DNA from: Mucilaginibacter phenanthrenivorans
GTDB lineage: Bacteria > Bacteroidota > Bacteroidia > Sphingobacteriales > Sphingobacteriaceae
Assembly (NCBI RefSeq): GCF_024721155.1
Contig: NZ_JAHVAP010000009.1
Location: forward strand, 1 to 64,000
DNA: 64,000 nucleotides
Direction of reading: 5' to 3'
In this document: piece after piece, positions 27,375 to 35,889 of the stretch
Layout: each line of letters begins with the position of its first letter
How positions within the stretch are numbered: position 1 is the stretch's first letter
Translations under genes and position numbers: made by a program
The notes under the pieces: generated by a model
Database searches by the model: none
What the model was told of the DNA's origin: nothing
What the model saw: the letters and a program-made list of their open reading frames with translations, nothing else

Positions 27375-27950
27375 ATGCAAAATATCTTGTTTTTTGGTGA
27401 TAGCCTTACCGCCGGCTATGGTTTGCGCAATGCGACTATGGAATCCTATCCCGCAATTATCGGACAAAAAATAGATGCGGAAGGGCTCGGCTATAAAATC
27501 ATAAACGCAGGCCTGAGTGGCGATACATCTGCCGGCGGTCTCCGCAGGATCGACTACTGGCTTAGCCAGCCGGTAAGCGTATTTGTGCTTGAGCTGGGCA
27601 TCAACGATATTATCCGTGGGATTCCGCCGGCATTAACCTTGAAAAACTTACAGGCTATTATAAATAAGGTAAGCGTTAAATATCCAAAGGTAAAAATGGC
27701 AGTAATGGGTATGCAAATCCCTGCATTTATACATAGCCCGGTGGCGGCACAATTCAGCGAAATTTTTAGCGGTTTAGCAGCTGCCAACCAGTTAAGTTTG
27801 GTCCCGTTCTTTTTAAATGGTGTTGCCGGCAATACTCATTTAAACCTCCCCGACAGGCTGCACCCCAATGCAGAAGGTTATAAGGTTATTGCTGAAAATG
27901 TATGGCCGGTTATTAAAAAGCTTATTGGTCAGCTTCCCGGGCAGGTGTAA
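27375..27950 (+). CDS. SGNH/GDSL hydrolase (arylesterase/TesA-like)
   Basis: The 191-residue protein lacks a clear signal peptide. The block I motif ILFFGDSLTAGYG gives nucleophile S10; block II has NAGLSGDTSAGG; block III ELGINDIIRG; block V LPDRLHPNAEGY gives the catalytic Asp and His. The length and motifs match the TesA/arylesterase subgroup (acyl-CoA thioesterase I/lysophospholipase L1). Without an export signal, activity would be cytoplasmic unless the start is misplaced. It is a single gene, divergent from the TipAS regulator. Confidence 0.87.
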   Translation: MQNILFFGDSLTAGYGLRNATMESYPAIIGQKIDAEGLGYKIINAGLSGDTSAGGLRRIDYWLSQPVSVFVLELGINDIIRGIPPALTLKNLQAIINKVSVKYPKVKMAVMGMQIPAFIHSPVAAQFSEIFSGLAAANQLSLVPFFLNGVAGNTHLNLPDRLHPNAEGYKVIAENVWPVIKKLIGQLPGQV

Positions 27951-28161
27951 AACGAAATTTTTTACGGGTGTTTCCGGCAATAAAAAAAGGTGATTAACCA
28001 CTTGATTTTTAAGCTAATATTAATTAATATTACAAAAATCTCAACGCAGCCTTTTGATGTGGCACAGCGCCACTAAATAATAATTTGAAATACAGATAAT
28101 TAGCGAAGGGTAGGGCGCCCATTTTTTATCACTCTTAAATAATTTTAAGGGTTAATTTTTT

Positions 28162-30465
28162 ATGGGTACTAACGCGATCAATAATTATTCAATAGCAAGC
28201 GAACTCCATACCGGTTTTTGGGAATGGAATATGCAAGGCCAATTTCCTTTTGACAATCCCGCCCTGATGGAAAAGCTTGGCTATCTGCCTGCTGAGTTGT
28301 CCGTCGAGCCATTATGGATCGACAAGATCTCAGGCGAAAATCAACGGTTATTGCGTGAGCAAATTGATCTCCACATTAACAGCCACGCTGCTATACCATT
28401 TACCTGCGAAGTTTATTTTAATTATAAAAACATTAATGCCCAATGCTATTTTTTTAGTGGTAAAATAGTTCAATGGGCAATTGATGGCACGCCATTGTTA
28501 ATGCTGGGCAGCTATATTAATATAACCAGTCAACGCCAGGTACTGGGTGAGCTTAACCGGATAAAGAGCTTTTTAAGCAAAGCCAACCTGGCTGCAAAAA
28601 TTGGCGCATGGGAAATTGATATAGATACCCTAAAGGTTAACTGGACACAGGTTACCCGTGAAATTTTTGGTGTAGACGATAATTTTGTACCAGAGAAGGA
28701 CAATTTTATACACTTTTTTAAAAAGGGCGATGATGACTTACTGAACGCTGCCTTTCACAAGGCAATAGCAGACGGCACAGCATACGACCTTGAACTTGAA
28801 GTTATAAACGCCAAAGGCGAGGAATTATGGACCCGCACCATCGGTCAACCCGAATTTGAGGACGGTCGTTGTACCCGGGTTTATGGAATTTTCCAGGATA
28901 TAACAAAGCAAAAGACAGATGAGGAAAAGCTGCGTATCAAGCAAGCTCAACTAGAGGCTTTTATAAGCGCTGCGCCCACTGCACTCGCCATGCTCGACAG
29001 ATCATTCAATTATATAGCCGCCAGTAAGATCTGGATGAAGTCATATAATATTGATGTTGCTACAATTATAGGCAAGAACCACCTGGATATTTTTTACGAG
29101 ATTTCGGAGGAGTGGAAGGATTACATGCGCCGCTGTTTGCATGGTGAATCCTTCAGGATGGAAGAGGATCCGTTTATCCGCAGGGATGGAAAACAAGAAT
29201 GGCTGCGCTGGGAAATAAAGCCATGGTATGAGACCCCCGACCGGGTTGGCGGTATTATATTATTTACAGAATTGGTAACCGAAAAAAAGCTTGCCCAACA
29301 GGAACTGATAAAGGCTAAGGAAGTTGCAGAAAACGCCTTGCAGGCAAAGTCGAGATTCCTTTCTGTGATGAGCCACGAGATTCGCACACCAATGAATGCC
29401 GTGATTGGATTTAGCAACCTCCTGTTGCAGGACCCGCGCGAGGATCAGCAGGAATACCTGAAGCTCTTAAAATTTTCGGCAGATAACCTGATGGTGATCA
29501 TAAACGATATTTTAAGCTTAAGCAAAATTGACGAGGGCATGGTGAGTATTGAGCAGGTTGATTTCAGTTTAAGGGAATTACTTGAAAATATTTCCGCCAT
29601 TAACAGGCAGGCCATTGTTGAAAAAAAAATCGACCTGAAATTAAACTTCGATGCCAGGCTTCCCCTATTTATTAAAGGTGATACCGTACGGTTGGGTCAG
29701 GTAATAACTAATCTTCTTAACAATGCGGTTAAATTTACCAGTGAGGGTGAAGTGGCCATAAACGTAGAAGTGGCTAATCAAAATGATAATACAGTTGACA
29801 TCTATTTTGAGATAAAGGATACAGGTATAGGTATCGCCGAAGAAAAGCAGGAGTATATTTTTGAAATATTCACCCAGGAAAGCACTGAAACCACCCGAAA
29901 GTTTGGCGGCATTGGGCTCGGGCTGGCCATTTGCCGTAAATTGGTTCAATTAATGGGTGGCGATATAAAAATAAAGAGCAAGATTGGCGAAGGTTCTGCC
30001 TTCTATTTTACCCTGCCATTTAAAAAAGGCGAGCTACAAAAGGATGCCCCCGTACCTGAAAAGAAGGACAATAGTGGAGATATTACCGGAAAGCGAATAT
30101 TGCTGGCTGAGGATAACCCTATAAATGTTTTGGTGGTGAAGCGTTACCTGCAAAAATGGGGAGTGGAGTGTGATGTTGCCGAAAACGGGCAGGTAGCCGT
30201 ACAGATGTTGTGGGCAGGGCATTATGATATGATATTAATGGATCTGCAAATGCCCGTTATGGATGGTTATGACGCCGCGCGACAAATTAGATTGACAGGA
30301 GGAAGCTATGCTTCCATCCCAATTGTTTCAATAACCGCATCATTAGTTGGCGATATAAAACAATCTATCCTGGCCGCGGGTATGAACGATTGGGTAAGCA
30401 AGCCCTTTAACCCTGATGAGCTTTTCAATATTGTTAAAAAATACACGGTTGATGTTATCAATTAA
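28162..30465 (+). CDS. Hybrid sensor histidine kinase/response regulator with PAS domains
   Basis: The 767-residue soluble protein has no TM segment. There are three PAS-like modules (about 10-120, 130-255 and 258-380, the second with LTKQ-type PAC end FQDITKQKTDEEK), then a short coiled coil. HisKA follows with H405 in SHEIRTPMNAVIGF. The HATPase has N box NLLNNAVKFTSEG, G1 DTGIGI and G2 GGIGLGLAI. A C-terminal receiver has D694 in MILMDLQMPVMDGY. It senses an unknown cytoplasmic signal and relays phosphate internally. No output regulator gene is adjacent, so a stand-alone partner is expected elsewhere. Confidence 0.92.
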   Translation: MGTNAINNYSIASELHTGFWEWNMQGQFPFDNPALMEKLGYLPAELSVEPLWIDKISGENQRLLREQIDLHINSHAAIPFTCEVYFNYKNINAQCYFFSGKIVQWAIDGTPLLMLGSYINITSQRQVLGELNRIKSFLSKANLAAKIGAWEIDIDTLKVNWTQVTREIFGVDDNFVPEKDNFIHFFKKGDDDLLNAAFHKAIADGTAYDLELEVINAKGEELWTRTIGQPEFEDGRCTRVYGIFQDITKQKTDEEKLRIKQAQLEAFISAAPTALAMLDRSFNYIAASKIWMKSYNIDVATIIGKNHLDIFYEISEEWKDYMRRCLHGESFRMEEDPFIRRDGKQEWLRWEIKPWYETPDRVGGIILFTELVTEKKLAQQELIKAKEVAENALQAKSRFLSVMSHEIRTPMNAVIGFSNLLLQDPREDQQEYLKLLKFSADNLMVIINDILSLSKIDEGMVSIEQVDFSLRELLENISAINRQAIVEKKIDLKLNFDARLPLFIKGDTVRLGQVITNLLNNAVKFTSEGEVAINVEVANQNDNTVDIYFEIKDTGIGIAEEKQEYIFEIFTQESTETTRKFGGIGLGLAICRKLVQLMGGDIKIKSKIGEGSAFYFTLPFKKGELQKDAPVPEKKDNSGDITGKRILLAEDNPINVLVVKRYLQKWGVECDVAENGQVAVQMLWAGHYDMILMDLQMPVMDGYDAARQIRLTGGSYASIPIVSITASLVGDIKQSILAAGMNDWVSKPFNPDELFNIVKKYTVDVIN

Positions 30466-30945
30466 GCACAATTACCGATTGCAATTTATCAAACGTAAAT
30501 ATTACCGACTGCAACTTAAGCGGGATGAGAATAAACCGTTTTTTGGTTGAAGATTTGTTAATACGGATTAGAGCTTAGATAAGGCTCTTTAAAATTAACA
30601 TAACCGCTAGAAAACCCATCAGCGAGCAGATTTGGAATTTATTACCACAAGAGCCTACCTTAAAGCCCAATGGGTGACAAAATATAACACATAATGTCTG
30701 GCCTTTGATCAATTGAAACGGTTTCCCGCATTTCGGAAACTGTTTATGTTAATGCCCAATTCCAAAATACGACCAAAATCCCATTTAAGACCCTGGTATT
30801 AGCATAAACCATTGGTTTAAAATGCCTTATAAAGGTTAAAGTTGACCCTTGTCAGGTAGTATTGGTTTAACAATAAGCAATAATTTGTACAAAAATTTTC
30901 TTGGCCAGCAAACCATAATCAAATTTTTGCCGTATGATAATTAAG
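30466..30945. other. 480-bp intergenic region with short repeats, no gene seen
   Basis: No credible frame. It contains a direct repeat ATTACCGAYTGCAAYTTA at 30471 and 30501, and a hairpin (30716-30745: AAACGGTTTCC / GGAAACTGTTT, one mismatch). The start of the first zinc-ribbon gene is at its right end. Confidence 0.6.
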
Positions 30946-31131
30946 ATGAGTAAACCTTTACTTAAATGCCATAAATGTGGCACTGTATTTCATTTCCAGA
31001 TTCCGCGGGGCTTTCTACTACGGCAGGTACTCTTCTTTCTGCCAATAAAGATATATTTCTGCGCCAGATGTAAAAAGCAACGTTTTTTGTGGATTACAGA
31101 CCAGCAGGCTAATAAATACCAAAAAGTATAA
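30946..31131 (+). CDS. Small double-CxxC zinc-ribbon protein, copy 1
   Basis: The 61-residue protein starts MSKPLLKCHKCGTVFHFQIP. Two CxxC knuckles (CHKC near residue 8 and CARC near 42) flank a hydrophobic LLRQVLFFLPIKIYF segment, so one zinc ribbon is predicted. I chose the ATG at 30946 over the one at 30934 because copy 2 aligns from here with the same upstream ATAATTAAG. The function is unknown; such mini-ribbons bind nucleic acid or protein. It is the first of three tandem paralogs. Its upstream DNA lacks the shared element found before copies 2 and 3. Confidence 0.75.
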   Translation: MSKPLLKCHKCGTVFHFQIPRGFLLRQVLFFLPIKIYFCARCKKQRFLWITDQQANKYQKV

Positions 31132-31227
31132 GCTATCCTGTTGCTAATCTTCGTGCTTTACAGCATACTGGTTGTTTTATTTTTGTTTCCCACCTGATTC
31201 CCTCCAATAACACATTTAGCTCAAAAC

Positions 31228-31293
31228 TAAAAAATACAAACTACTTGGTATTTTCCGGTAAACTTATAAACCGGAATTTTAACCAACTAAATT
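31228..31293 (+). promoter_or_regulatory. Shared upstream element before zinc-ribbon copy 2
   Basis: It contains AAATACAAACTACTTGGTAT, then TTCCGGT and ACCGGAA arms, then ACCAACTAAATTAT. It is nearly repeated before copy 3 (31596-31660). AAATAC/GTATTT and TTCCGGT/ACCGGAA can form two short hairpins, so it may be a leader or operator. Confidence 0.55.
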
Positions 31294-31324
31294 ATTATTA
31301 ACTTTTGAAGTACAGATAATTAAG

Positions 31325-31510
31325 ATGAACAAACCTTTGCTTAAGTGCCATAAATGTGGCACTGTATTTCACTTCCAGATTCCCCGGGGCTTTGTATTAC
31401 GGCAGGTACTCTTCTTTTTGCCTATAAAAATATATTTCTGCGCCAAATGTAAAAAACAACGCTATTTATTGATCACAGACCGGGAGGTGGATAAATATCA
31501 CCCGGTATAA
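31325..31510 (+). CDS. Small double-CxxC zinc-ribbon protein, copy 2
   Basis: The 61-residue protein is nearly identical to copy 1 over the first 50 residues (MNKPLLKCHKCGTVFHFQIP, then VLRQVLFFLPIKIYFCAKCK), with CHKC and CAKC knuckles. It differs mainly in the last 12 residues (LLITDREVDKYHPV). The close identity suggests recent duplication or gene conversion. Its function is unknown. A structured repeat (31228-31293) precedes it. Confidence 0.78.
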   Translation: MNKPLLKCHKCGTVFHFQIPRGFVLRQVLFFLPIKIYFCAKCKKQRYLLITDREVDKYHPV

Positions 31511-31595
31511 TTATTCCCCGGAATTTATAAAACTGTTTCTGTGTATCCCCGCCGTACCCGCGGTACCTTACGTGGTACCTTTTCCAACCCCCTGA

Positions 31596-31660
31596 AAAAT
31601 ACAAACTACTTGGTATTTCCCGGGGAGTTCATAAACCGGAATTTTGACTAACTAAATTAT
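31596..31660 (+). promoter_or_regulatory. Shared upstream element before zinc-ribbon copy 3
   Basis: It matches the element at 31228-31293: AAATACAAACTACTTGGTAT, GTTCATAAACCGGAATTTTG, ACTAACTAAATTAT. The second hairpin is less perfect here (TTCCCGG against CCGGAA). Confidence 0.55.
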
Positions 31661-31665
31661 ACACC

Positions 31666-31851
31666 ATGAAACAGTTATCATTAAAATGCCCTGTATGCGC
31701 ACATGCATTTCATCACCGGGTTAAGCGCAATTGGTTTTTAAAGCACGTTTTATTCTTTTTACCGATCAAGATTTACTGCTGCAGTGAGTGCAAAAAGGCG
31801 GTATACATGGTGGTGAAGGACATTGAAATTGCACCAAGCACTTCATTTTAG
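31666..31851 (+). CDS. Small double-CxxC zinc-ribbon protein, copy 3 (divergent)
   Basis: The 61-residue protein starts MKQLSLKCPVCAHAFHHRVK and keeps both knuckles (CPVC and CSEC) and the LKHVLFFLPIKIYCC core, but is otherwise diverged from copies 1 and 2. It is probably the older paralog. The stop codon overlaps the stop codon of the convergent DUF5655 gene by a few bases. Its function is unknown. Confidence 0.75.
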   Translation: MKQLSLKCPVCAHAFHHRVKRNWFLKHVLFFLPIKIYCCSECKKAVYMVVKDIEIAPSTSF

Positions 31852-32270
31852 CAACCCGATTCGAAGGCCATCTTCATATACATCCGTACCTCATCATTTA
31901 TGTCTTCCTTAAAGAACATCCGGAAGTGGTGGTTAAAATCATCACTTCCCGGAACCTGCTTTATCTTGTTAAAGCATAAGTTACTTTCATAAGGTTGCTT
32001 AAACGGAAACACCACATCAACAAAGTCTTTACCGAGCTGAATCACATATGCAAACCTTTTCCTGGCAGCAAAGCTGATCATTGACTTTGCGGGATGTACC
32101 CTTATGTCGCCCATTTGCTTATACTCATTTACCAAATGATCAAGCAGCTCAATAGTGTGCTGAGATTTGCCATTTAGGAAATCGACAAGCTCTTTGTCCC
32201 TGCACGAGTGTACCTGGTTGGTGTTTATAAACTCCTGCGAGCATAACGGGCACATCCACATAACTACCAT
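31848..32270 (-). CDS. DUF5655-like protein with N-terminal zinc finger
   Basis: The 140-residue protein starts with a CPLC...HSC knuckle (MWMCPLCSQEF, VHSC), then a DUF5655-type domain: DFLNGKSQHTIELLDHLVNE, IRVHPAKSMISFAARKRFAY, FVDVVFPFK. These proteins are uncharacterised. The domain fold resembles those used for small-molecule or nucleic-acid handling, but that is not established. The start ATG could be at 32270 or at the internal Met codons four or six residues later. It is convergent with zinc-ribbon copy 3. Confidence 0.75.
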   Translation of the reverse strand: MVVMWMCPLCSQEFINTNQVHSCRDKELVDFLNGKSQHTIELLDHLVNEYKQMGDIRVHPAKSMISFAARKRFAYVIQLGKDFVDVVFPFKQPYESNLCFNKIKQVPGSDDFNHHFRMFFKEDINDEVRMYMKMAFESGC

Positions 32271-32552
32271 TCATTTAATGCAGCAAGTTAGTGCATTATT
32301 TCTTTTCCTAAAAACTCCCAATACATTAAAATTATACTCATATCGTGAATTGAGCAGATGGATAAACGATTGCCGTGTACTATTGCTTATCCGACAAAAA
32401 CCATATTTCGCCCTACAAAACTTAATGGTTGATTTTGATGGGGTGAAATTTAAGCCTCGTCGAATAATTAAAAATTGAGGCCGTATTCCTGGTTGATTTG
32501 CATCATGATAAAAACAAAACGTCAACCCACATAGGGGTAAAAGTTAAAACAA

Positions 32553-33281
32553 ATGTATTACCTGTATAAAACAAAAAATAAACACTCAAACCACATTCAT
32601 ATGATACCTGCATTAATTATCTGGCTCTTCAAAAAATACGGAAGACCGTTTTTCAAGAAATATAACTTTTCCTTTAACCGGTTTGTAGTACCAGTTAGAA
32701 GCGCTTCGGTTACCGTGTTGTTTGTTGCGATAAGCTCAATGGCATTAGCCCAGGAGCAAACATTAAACTACAACGTGCTGCACAGCGGCCAAACCGTTGG
32801 ACACCTGAAACTGCAACAGCGCAAGGAAGGCGATGATACATTTCTGAATGTCGCTTCTGATGTTAAAATGCGATTTATCTTTAGTATCAATGTAAACATT
32901 CGTGAGGACTCCCATTATCACGACGGCAAGCTGGTTTGCTCGCATGTTTCGCGCATGGTTAATGGTAAACAAAAGGCAAATAAGATAACCAAAGCAAATG
33001 GAGAAACTTACCAGCTTTCGGACGACGGTAAGATCAGTTCCATCAACCAAAAACAGATCAGCAATAACCTTACCGCCATGTACTTGAAGGAACCGGTTGG
33101 CTTATCCCAGATCTACTCAGATAATTTCCAGCAATTTGTACAGGTAAAACAGACTGACAGCCACACTTACCGTATCGACCTGCCAGACGGCAACTACAAT
33201 TTTTACACCTACACCAACGGTGTTTGCAGCAAGGTTGATATTCATCATTCGTTATACACCATTCAAATTCAGCTCACCTAA
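32553..33281 (+). CDS. DUF6134-like secreted protein
   Basis: The 242-residue protein has a basic N-region (RPFFKKYNFSFNRF) and a signal-like segment (SASVTVLFVAISSMALAQ). The mature beta-rich part, with LNYNVLHSGQTVGHLKLQQR, VKMRFIFSINVNIREDSHYH and YRIDLPDGNYNFYTY, matches the DUF6134 group of Bacteroidota. Its role is unknown; it probably forms an outer-leaflet or periplasmic beta-barrel-like lipid binder. An alternative start is ATG at 32601. It ends one base before the ATG of the epimerase gene, so it is probably the first gene of a three-gene operon. Confidence 0.7.
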   Translation: MYYLYKTKNKHSNHIHMIPALIIWLFKKYGRPFFKKYNFSFNRFVVPVRSASVTVLFVAISSMALAQEQTLNYNVLHSGQTVGHLKLQQRKEGDDTFLNVASDVKMRFIFSINVNIREDSHYHDGKLVCSHVSRMVNGKQKANKITKANGETYQLSDDGKISSINQKQISNNLTAMYLKEPVGLSQIYSDNFQQFVQVKQTDSHTYRIDLPDGNYNFYTYTNGVCSKVDIHHSLYTIQIQLT

Positions 33282-33282
33282 C

Positions 33283-34263
33283 ATGAAAATACTAGTAACA
33301 GGGGCCACAGGTTTTATAGGCCGGAATTTATGTTTGGAGCTTGCTGAAAAAGGGTTCAGGGTGATGGCTTTATGCCGCAATACGGCCCACCCCTATCTCA
33401 TTACCCATAAAAATATCACTGCCATAAAAGGCGACATTTTGGATAAGGAAAGTTTAACAAGAGCCATGACCGGCTGCCGGCAGGTTTACCATACCGCTGC
33501 ACTTGCCAAAATGTGGTGTCGCGACAAAAACGATTATTACAACATTAACGTCATCGGCACCCGGAATGTGCTGGAACTTGCCGGTGAGCTGTCTGTGAAC
33601 AAAGTAGTCTACACCTCCACCTGCGGTGTTTGGGGGCCAACCATAAAACATCCAATGAATGAGACCGATCCACGCATTGATGGTTTTGCTATCGACTATG
33701 AGCGTACCAAATACCTGGCGGAAATTGAAGCACGAAGCTATTCAGCAAAAGGCTTAAATATAGTTACCGTTAATCCCTCACGGGTATACGGGGAAGGGCC
33801 GATAACCGACAGCAACAGCGTTGGCAAAATGATCAGCGGATATTTGAAGGGTAAATGGCGCATCATCCCCGGCAAGGGCACACAGGTATCAAACTATGCT
33901 TATTTGGATGATGTGGTAAGGGGACACATAGCTGCTATGGAACAGGGCATTTCGGGCAACCGGTATATTTTGGGTGGGGAGGATATCAGTTTTAATACCT
34001 TTTTTAGCACACTTCAAAATATCAGCGGTAAAACTTATGGTATGTTAAAGTTGCCGCAAAAGTTTATCGAGGCTTATAGTCGATTCGAATCATTTAAAAC
34101 AACACTTACGGGTTTACCGCCGGTGTTTTTACCGGAGTTTGCTGCGCGATTAAGGAAGGATCAGAAATACAGCAGTCAGAAAGCAATCACCCAATTGAAT
34201 TATAGTATTACACCTTTCGAGGAAGGCATGGCAAGGACAATTAATCACATCAAAAGCTTATGA
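33283..34263 (+). CDS. NAD-dependent epimerase/dehydratase (3beta-HSD-like)
   Basis: The protein has 326 residues from ATG 33283 (MKILVTGATGFIGRN), giving the Rossmann GxxGxxG motif at residues 7-13. The active-site YxxxK is in IDYERTKYLAE, and the serine/threonine is in VYTSTCGVWG. VNPSRVYGEG follows, as in extended SDRs of the 3beta-hydroxysteroid dehydrogenase/NSDHL type or dihydroflavonol reductases. The substrate may be a sugar nucleotide, hopanoid/steroid-like or flavonoid-like compound. It starts one base after the previous gene and overlaps the next by ATGA, so translation is probably coupled. Confidence 0.85.
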   Translation: MKILVTGATGFIGRNLCLELAEKGFRVMALCRNTAHPYLITHKNITAIKGDILDKESLTRAMTGCRQVYHTAALAKMWCRDKNDYYNINVIGTRNVLELAGELSVNKVVYTSTCGVWGPTIKHPMNETDPRIDGFAIDYERTKYLAEIEARSYSAKGLNIVTVNPSRVYGEGPITDSNSVGKMISGYLKGKWRIIPGKGTQVSNYAYLDDVVRGHIAAMEQGISGNRYILGGEDISFNTFFSTLQNISGKTYGMLKLPQKFIEAYSRFESFKTTLTGLPPVFLPEFAARLRKDQKYSSQKAITQLNYSITPFEEGMARTINHIKSL

Positions 34264-35051
34264 ACAGGTTAACCGCTATAGTTACAGGCGCAAGCGAGGG
34301 CCTGGGAAAATCATTGGCCCTTGAACTGGCATCGCGCGAGATTGATTTGGTACTCGTATCGTTGCCGGAATCAGGCCTGCCCGAACTGGCTAATTTTATA
34401 CGCAAAAACTTTGAGGTTAAGGTAACCATTTTTGAGGCCGACCTAACCCTTGCAGAAAACTGTACTTCGTTATTTACCCTGTTAAAAAGTGAAGAGCTGA
34501 CTGCGCATATCCTGGTAAACAATGCTGGATTAGGTAATTGGTCGTGGTTTGAGGACATGAACCTGGGATTTTATAAAAAACAGATAGAGCTGAACGTGAT
34601 TGCGCCAGTGCTGCTAACTCATTTATTTTTAGCACAGCTTGATGAAGAACGCACCGCCTACCTGCTCAACGTGGGCAGCCTGGCGGGCAGGTTTGTGGTG
34701 CCGAAGAAGCAAGTGTATGGCGCAACCAAATCGTTCATCAGCTATTTTACCCGGTGTTTGCAACTGGAGATGGAACGGGCAAACATCAGCATTAGCTTAT
34801 TGAGCCCGGGCGGGATAAACACAAAGCCGGAATTGCTCGTGCTTAATCATACGCTAAAAGGCATTGCAAAATCGACCATTACGGAGCCGGACAGGGTAGC
34901 TTATGAAGCCATCCATGGGATGTTCCTGGGCAAAAGGGAAATTATCCCCGGTGGGGTTAATAAGCTTATGGTAGTACTAAATAGTATTTTACCGGGATTT
35001 GTGAAGGACATGATCATTAAGAGTAAGTTAAAGCCGGTGGTGAAGATGTGA
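34260..35051 (+). CDS. Short-chain dehydrogenase/reductase (classical SDR)
   Basis: The 263-residue protein has the NAD(P) motif TGASEGLGKS at residues 9-18, NNAG near 88, catalytic Ser in NVGSLAG and the YxxxK in VYGATKSF. The LLSPGGINTKPE loop follows. It resembles DltE/YqjQ-type SDRs acting on lipids or ketones. The ATG overlaps the epimerase stop (ATGA), so the two enzymes may work on one substrate. It is followed by a large inverted repeat at 35068-35166 that could end transcription. Confidence 0.85.
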   Translation: MNRLTAIVTGASEGLGKSLALELASREIDLVLVSLPESGLPELANFIRKNFEVKVTIFEADLTLAENCTSLFTLLKSEELTAHILVNNAGLGNWSWFEDMNLGFYKKQIELNVIAPVLLTHLFLAQLDEERTAYLLNVGSLAGRFVVPKKQVYGATKSFISYFTRCLQLEMERANISISLLSPGGINTKPELLVLNHTLKGIAKSTITEPDRVAYEAIHGMFLGKREIIPGGVNKLMVVLNSILPGFVKDMIIKSKLKPVVKM

Positions 35052-35067
35052 AAATTACTTTTATAAA

Positions 35068-35166
35068 TTTTGTCATTGCGAGGAGGAACGACGAAGCAAC
35101 CTCGTCGCCATGCATATTTGACCTGCTTAGCTACGAGGTTGCCGCGCTACGCTCGCAATGACAAAA
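35068..35166. repeat. Palindromic intergenic repeat (GTCATTGCGAG type)
   Basis: The left arm TTTTGTCATTGCGAG with GAAGCAACCTCGT pairs with the right arm ACGAGGTTGCCGC with CTCGCAATGACAAAA. From memory this is a widespread non-coding palindromic repeat in Bacteroidota and other bacteria. It also serves as a plausible terminator after the SDR operon. Confidence 0.8.
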
Positions 35167-35247
35167 GTTTTATATTATTTTTCACCAGTCATCCTGCGGG
35201 GCAATACAAGCTGATCTGTCCCTAAAGAATGCCTGGTGAAAACGAAG

Positions 35248-35889
35248 ATGGGTTATACGCCAAATATGATGAAAGCCATTATCTTTGAAAGGTATAATCA
35301 ACCTTTTAAAGTGGAGTACAGCGAACGCACTGTTATTAATTTAATTAAGGAAGGAGACGGGCGGGCGTTTGAAAAAATATTCAGGGAGTATTTTAAAAGC
35401 CTGCACGCTTATGCTTATACATTTATGAAGGATGATGAACAGGCGGAAGAAATTGTTCAGAATGTTTTTTGCCGTATTTGGGAAAAGCGGGATCAGCTCA
35501 ACCCGGATGGTTCGATAAAGGCATACCTGTACAGGGCAGTACACAACGAAAGCGTTAACTATTTGAAGCACCAAAAAACGCGGACGGCCTTCCGGGTGCA
35601 TTACAATAATAGCGAAGAGCAAATCGGCGGTGAGGCTTCAGAAAAGGTTATGACCGCGGAGCTGGATGGCCATATTCAACAGGCATTGAATGAATTGCCA
35701 CAGCAGTGCCGGATAATTTTCCAGATGAGCCGGTTCGAAAATTTAAAATACAGGGAAATTGCGGATCAGCTTAACCTGTCGGTAAAAACGGTGGAGAACC
35801 AAATGGGTAAGGCATTAAAGGTTTTAAGAACAAAACTTGCCGAATTTTTGCCCGTTGTTTTGTACATAATTGCATGGCTATATAAATGA
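35248..35889 (+). CDS. ECF RNA polymerase sigma factor (FecI-like, Bacteroidota family)
   Basis: The protein has about 213 residues. Region 2 covers EGDGRAFEKIFREYFKSLHA, DDEQAEEIVQNVFCRIWE and AYLYRAVHNESVNYLK. Region 4 covers LNELPQQCRIIFQMSRFENL then YREIADQLNLSVKTVENQ, with the helix-turn-helix. A GTG at 35236 opens the frame, but ATG 35248 or the ATGATG at 35266 is more likely. It overlaps the FecR gene by ATGA, forming the normal sigma/anti-sigma pair that answers an outer-membrane signal. Confidence 0.9.
   Translation: MGYTPNMMKAIIFERYNQPFKVEYSERTVINLIKEGDGRAFEKIFREYFKSLHAYAYTFMKDDEQAEEIVQNVFCRIWEKRDQLNPDGSIKAYLYRAVHNESVNYLKHQKTRTAFRVHYNNSEEQIGGEASEKVMTAELDGHIQQALNELPQQCRIIFQMSRFENLKYREIADQLNLSVKTVENQMGKALKVLRTKLAEFLPVVLYIIAWLYK

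Noticed and set aside
35236..35247. GTG start for the sigma factor
   Set aside because: An ATG four codons later, and ATGATG ten codons later, are more likely, and the extra residues add nothing of region 2.
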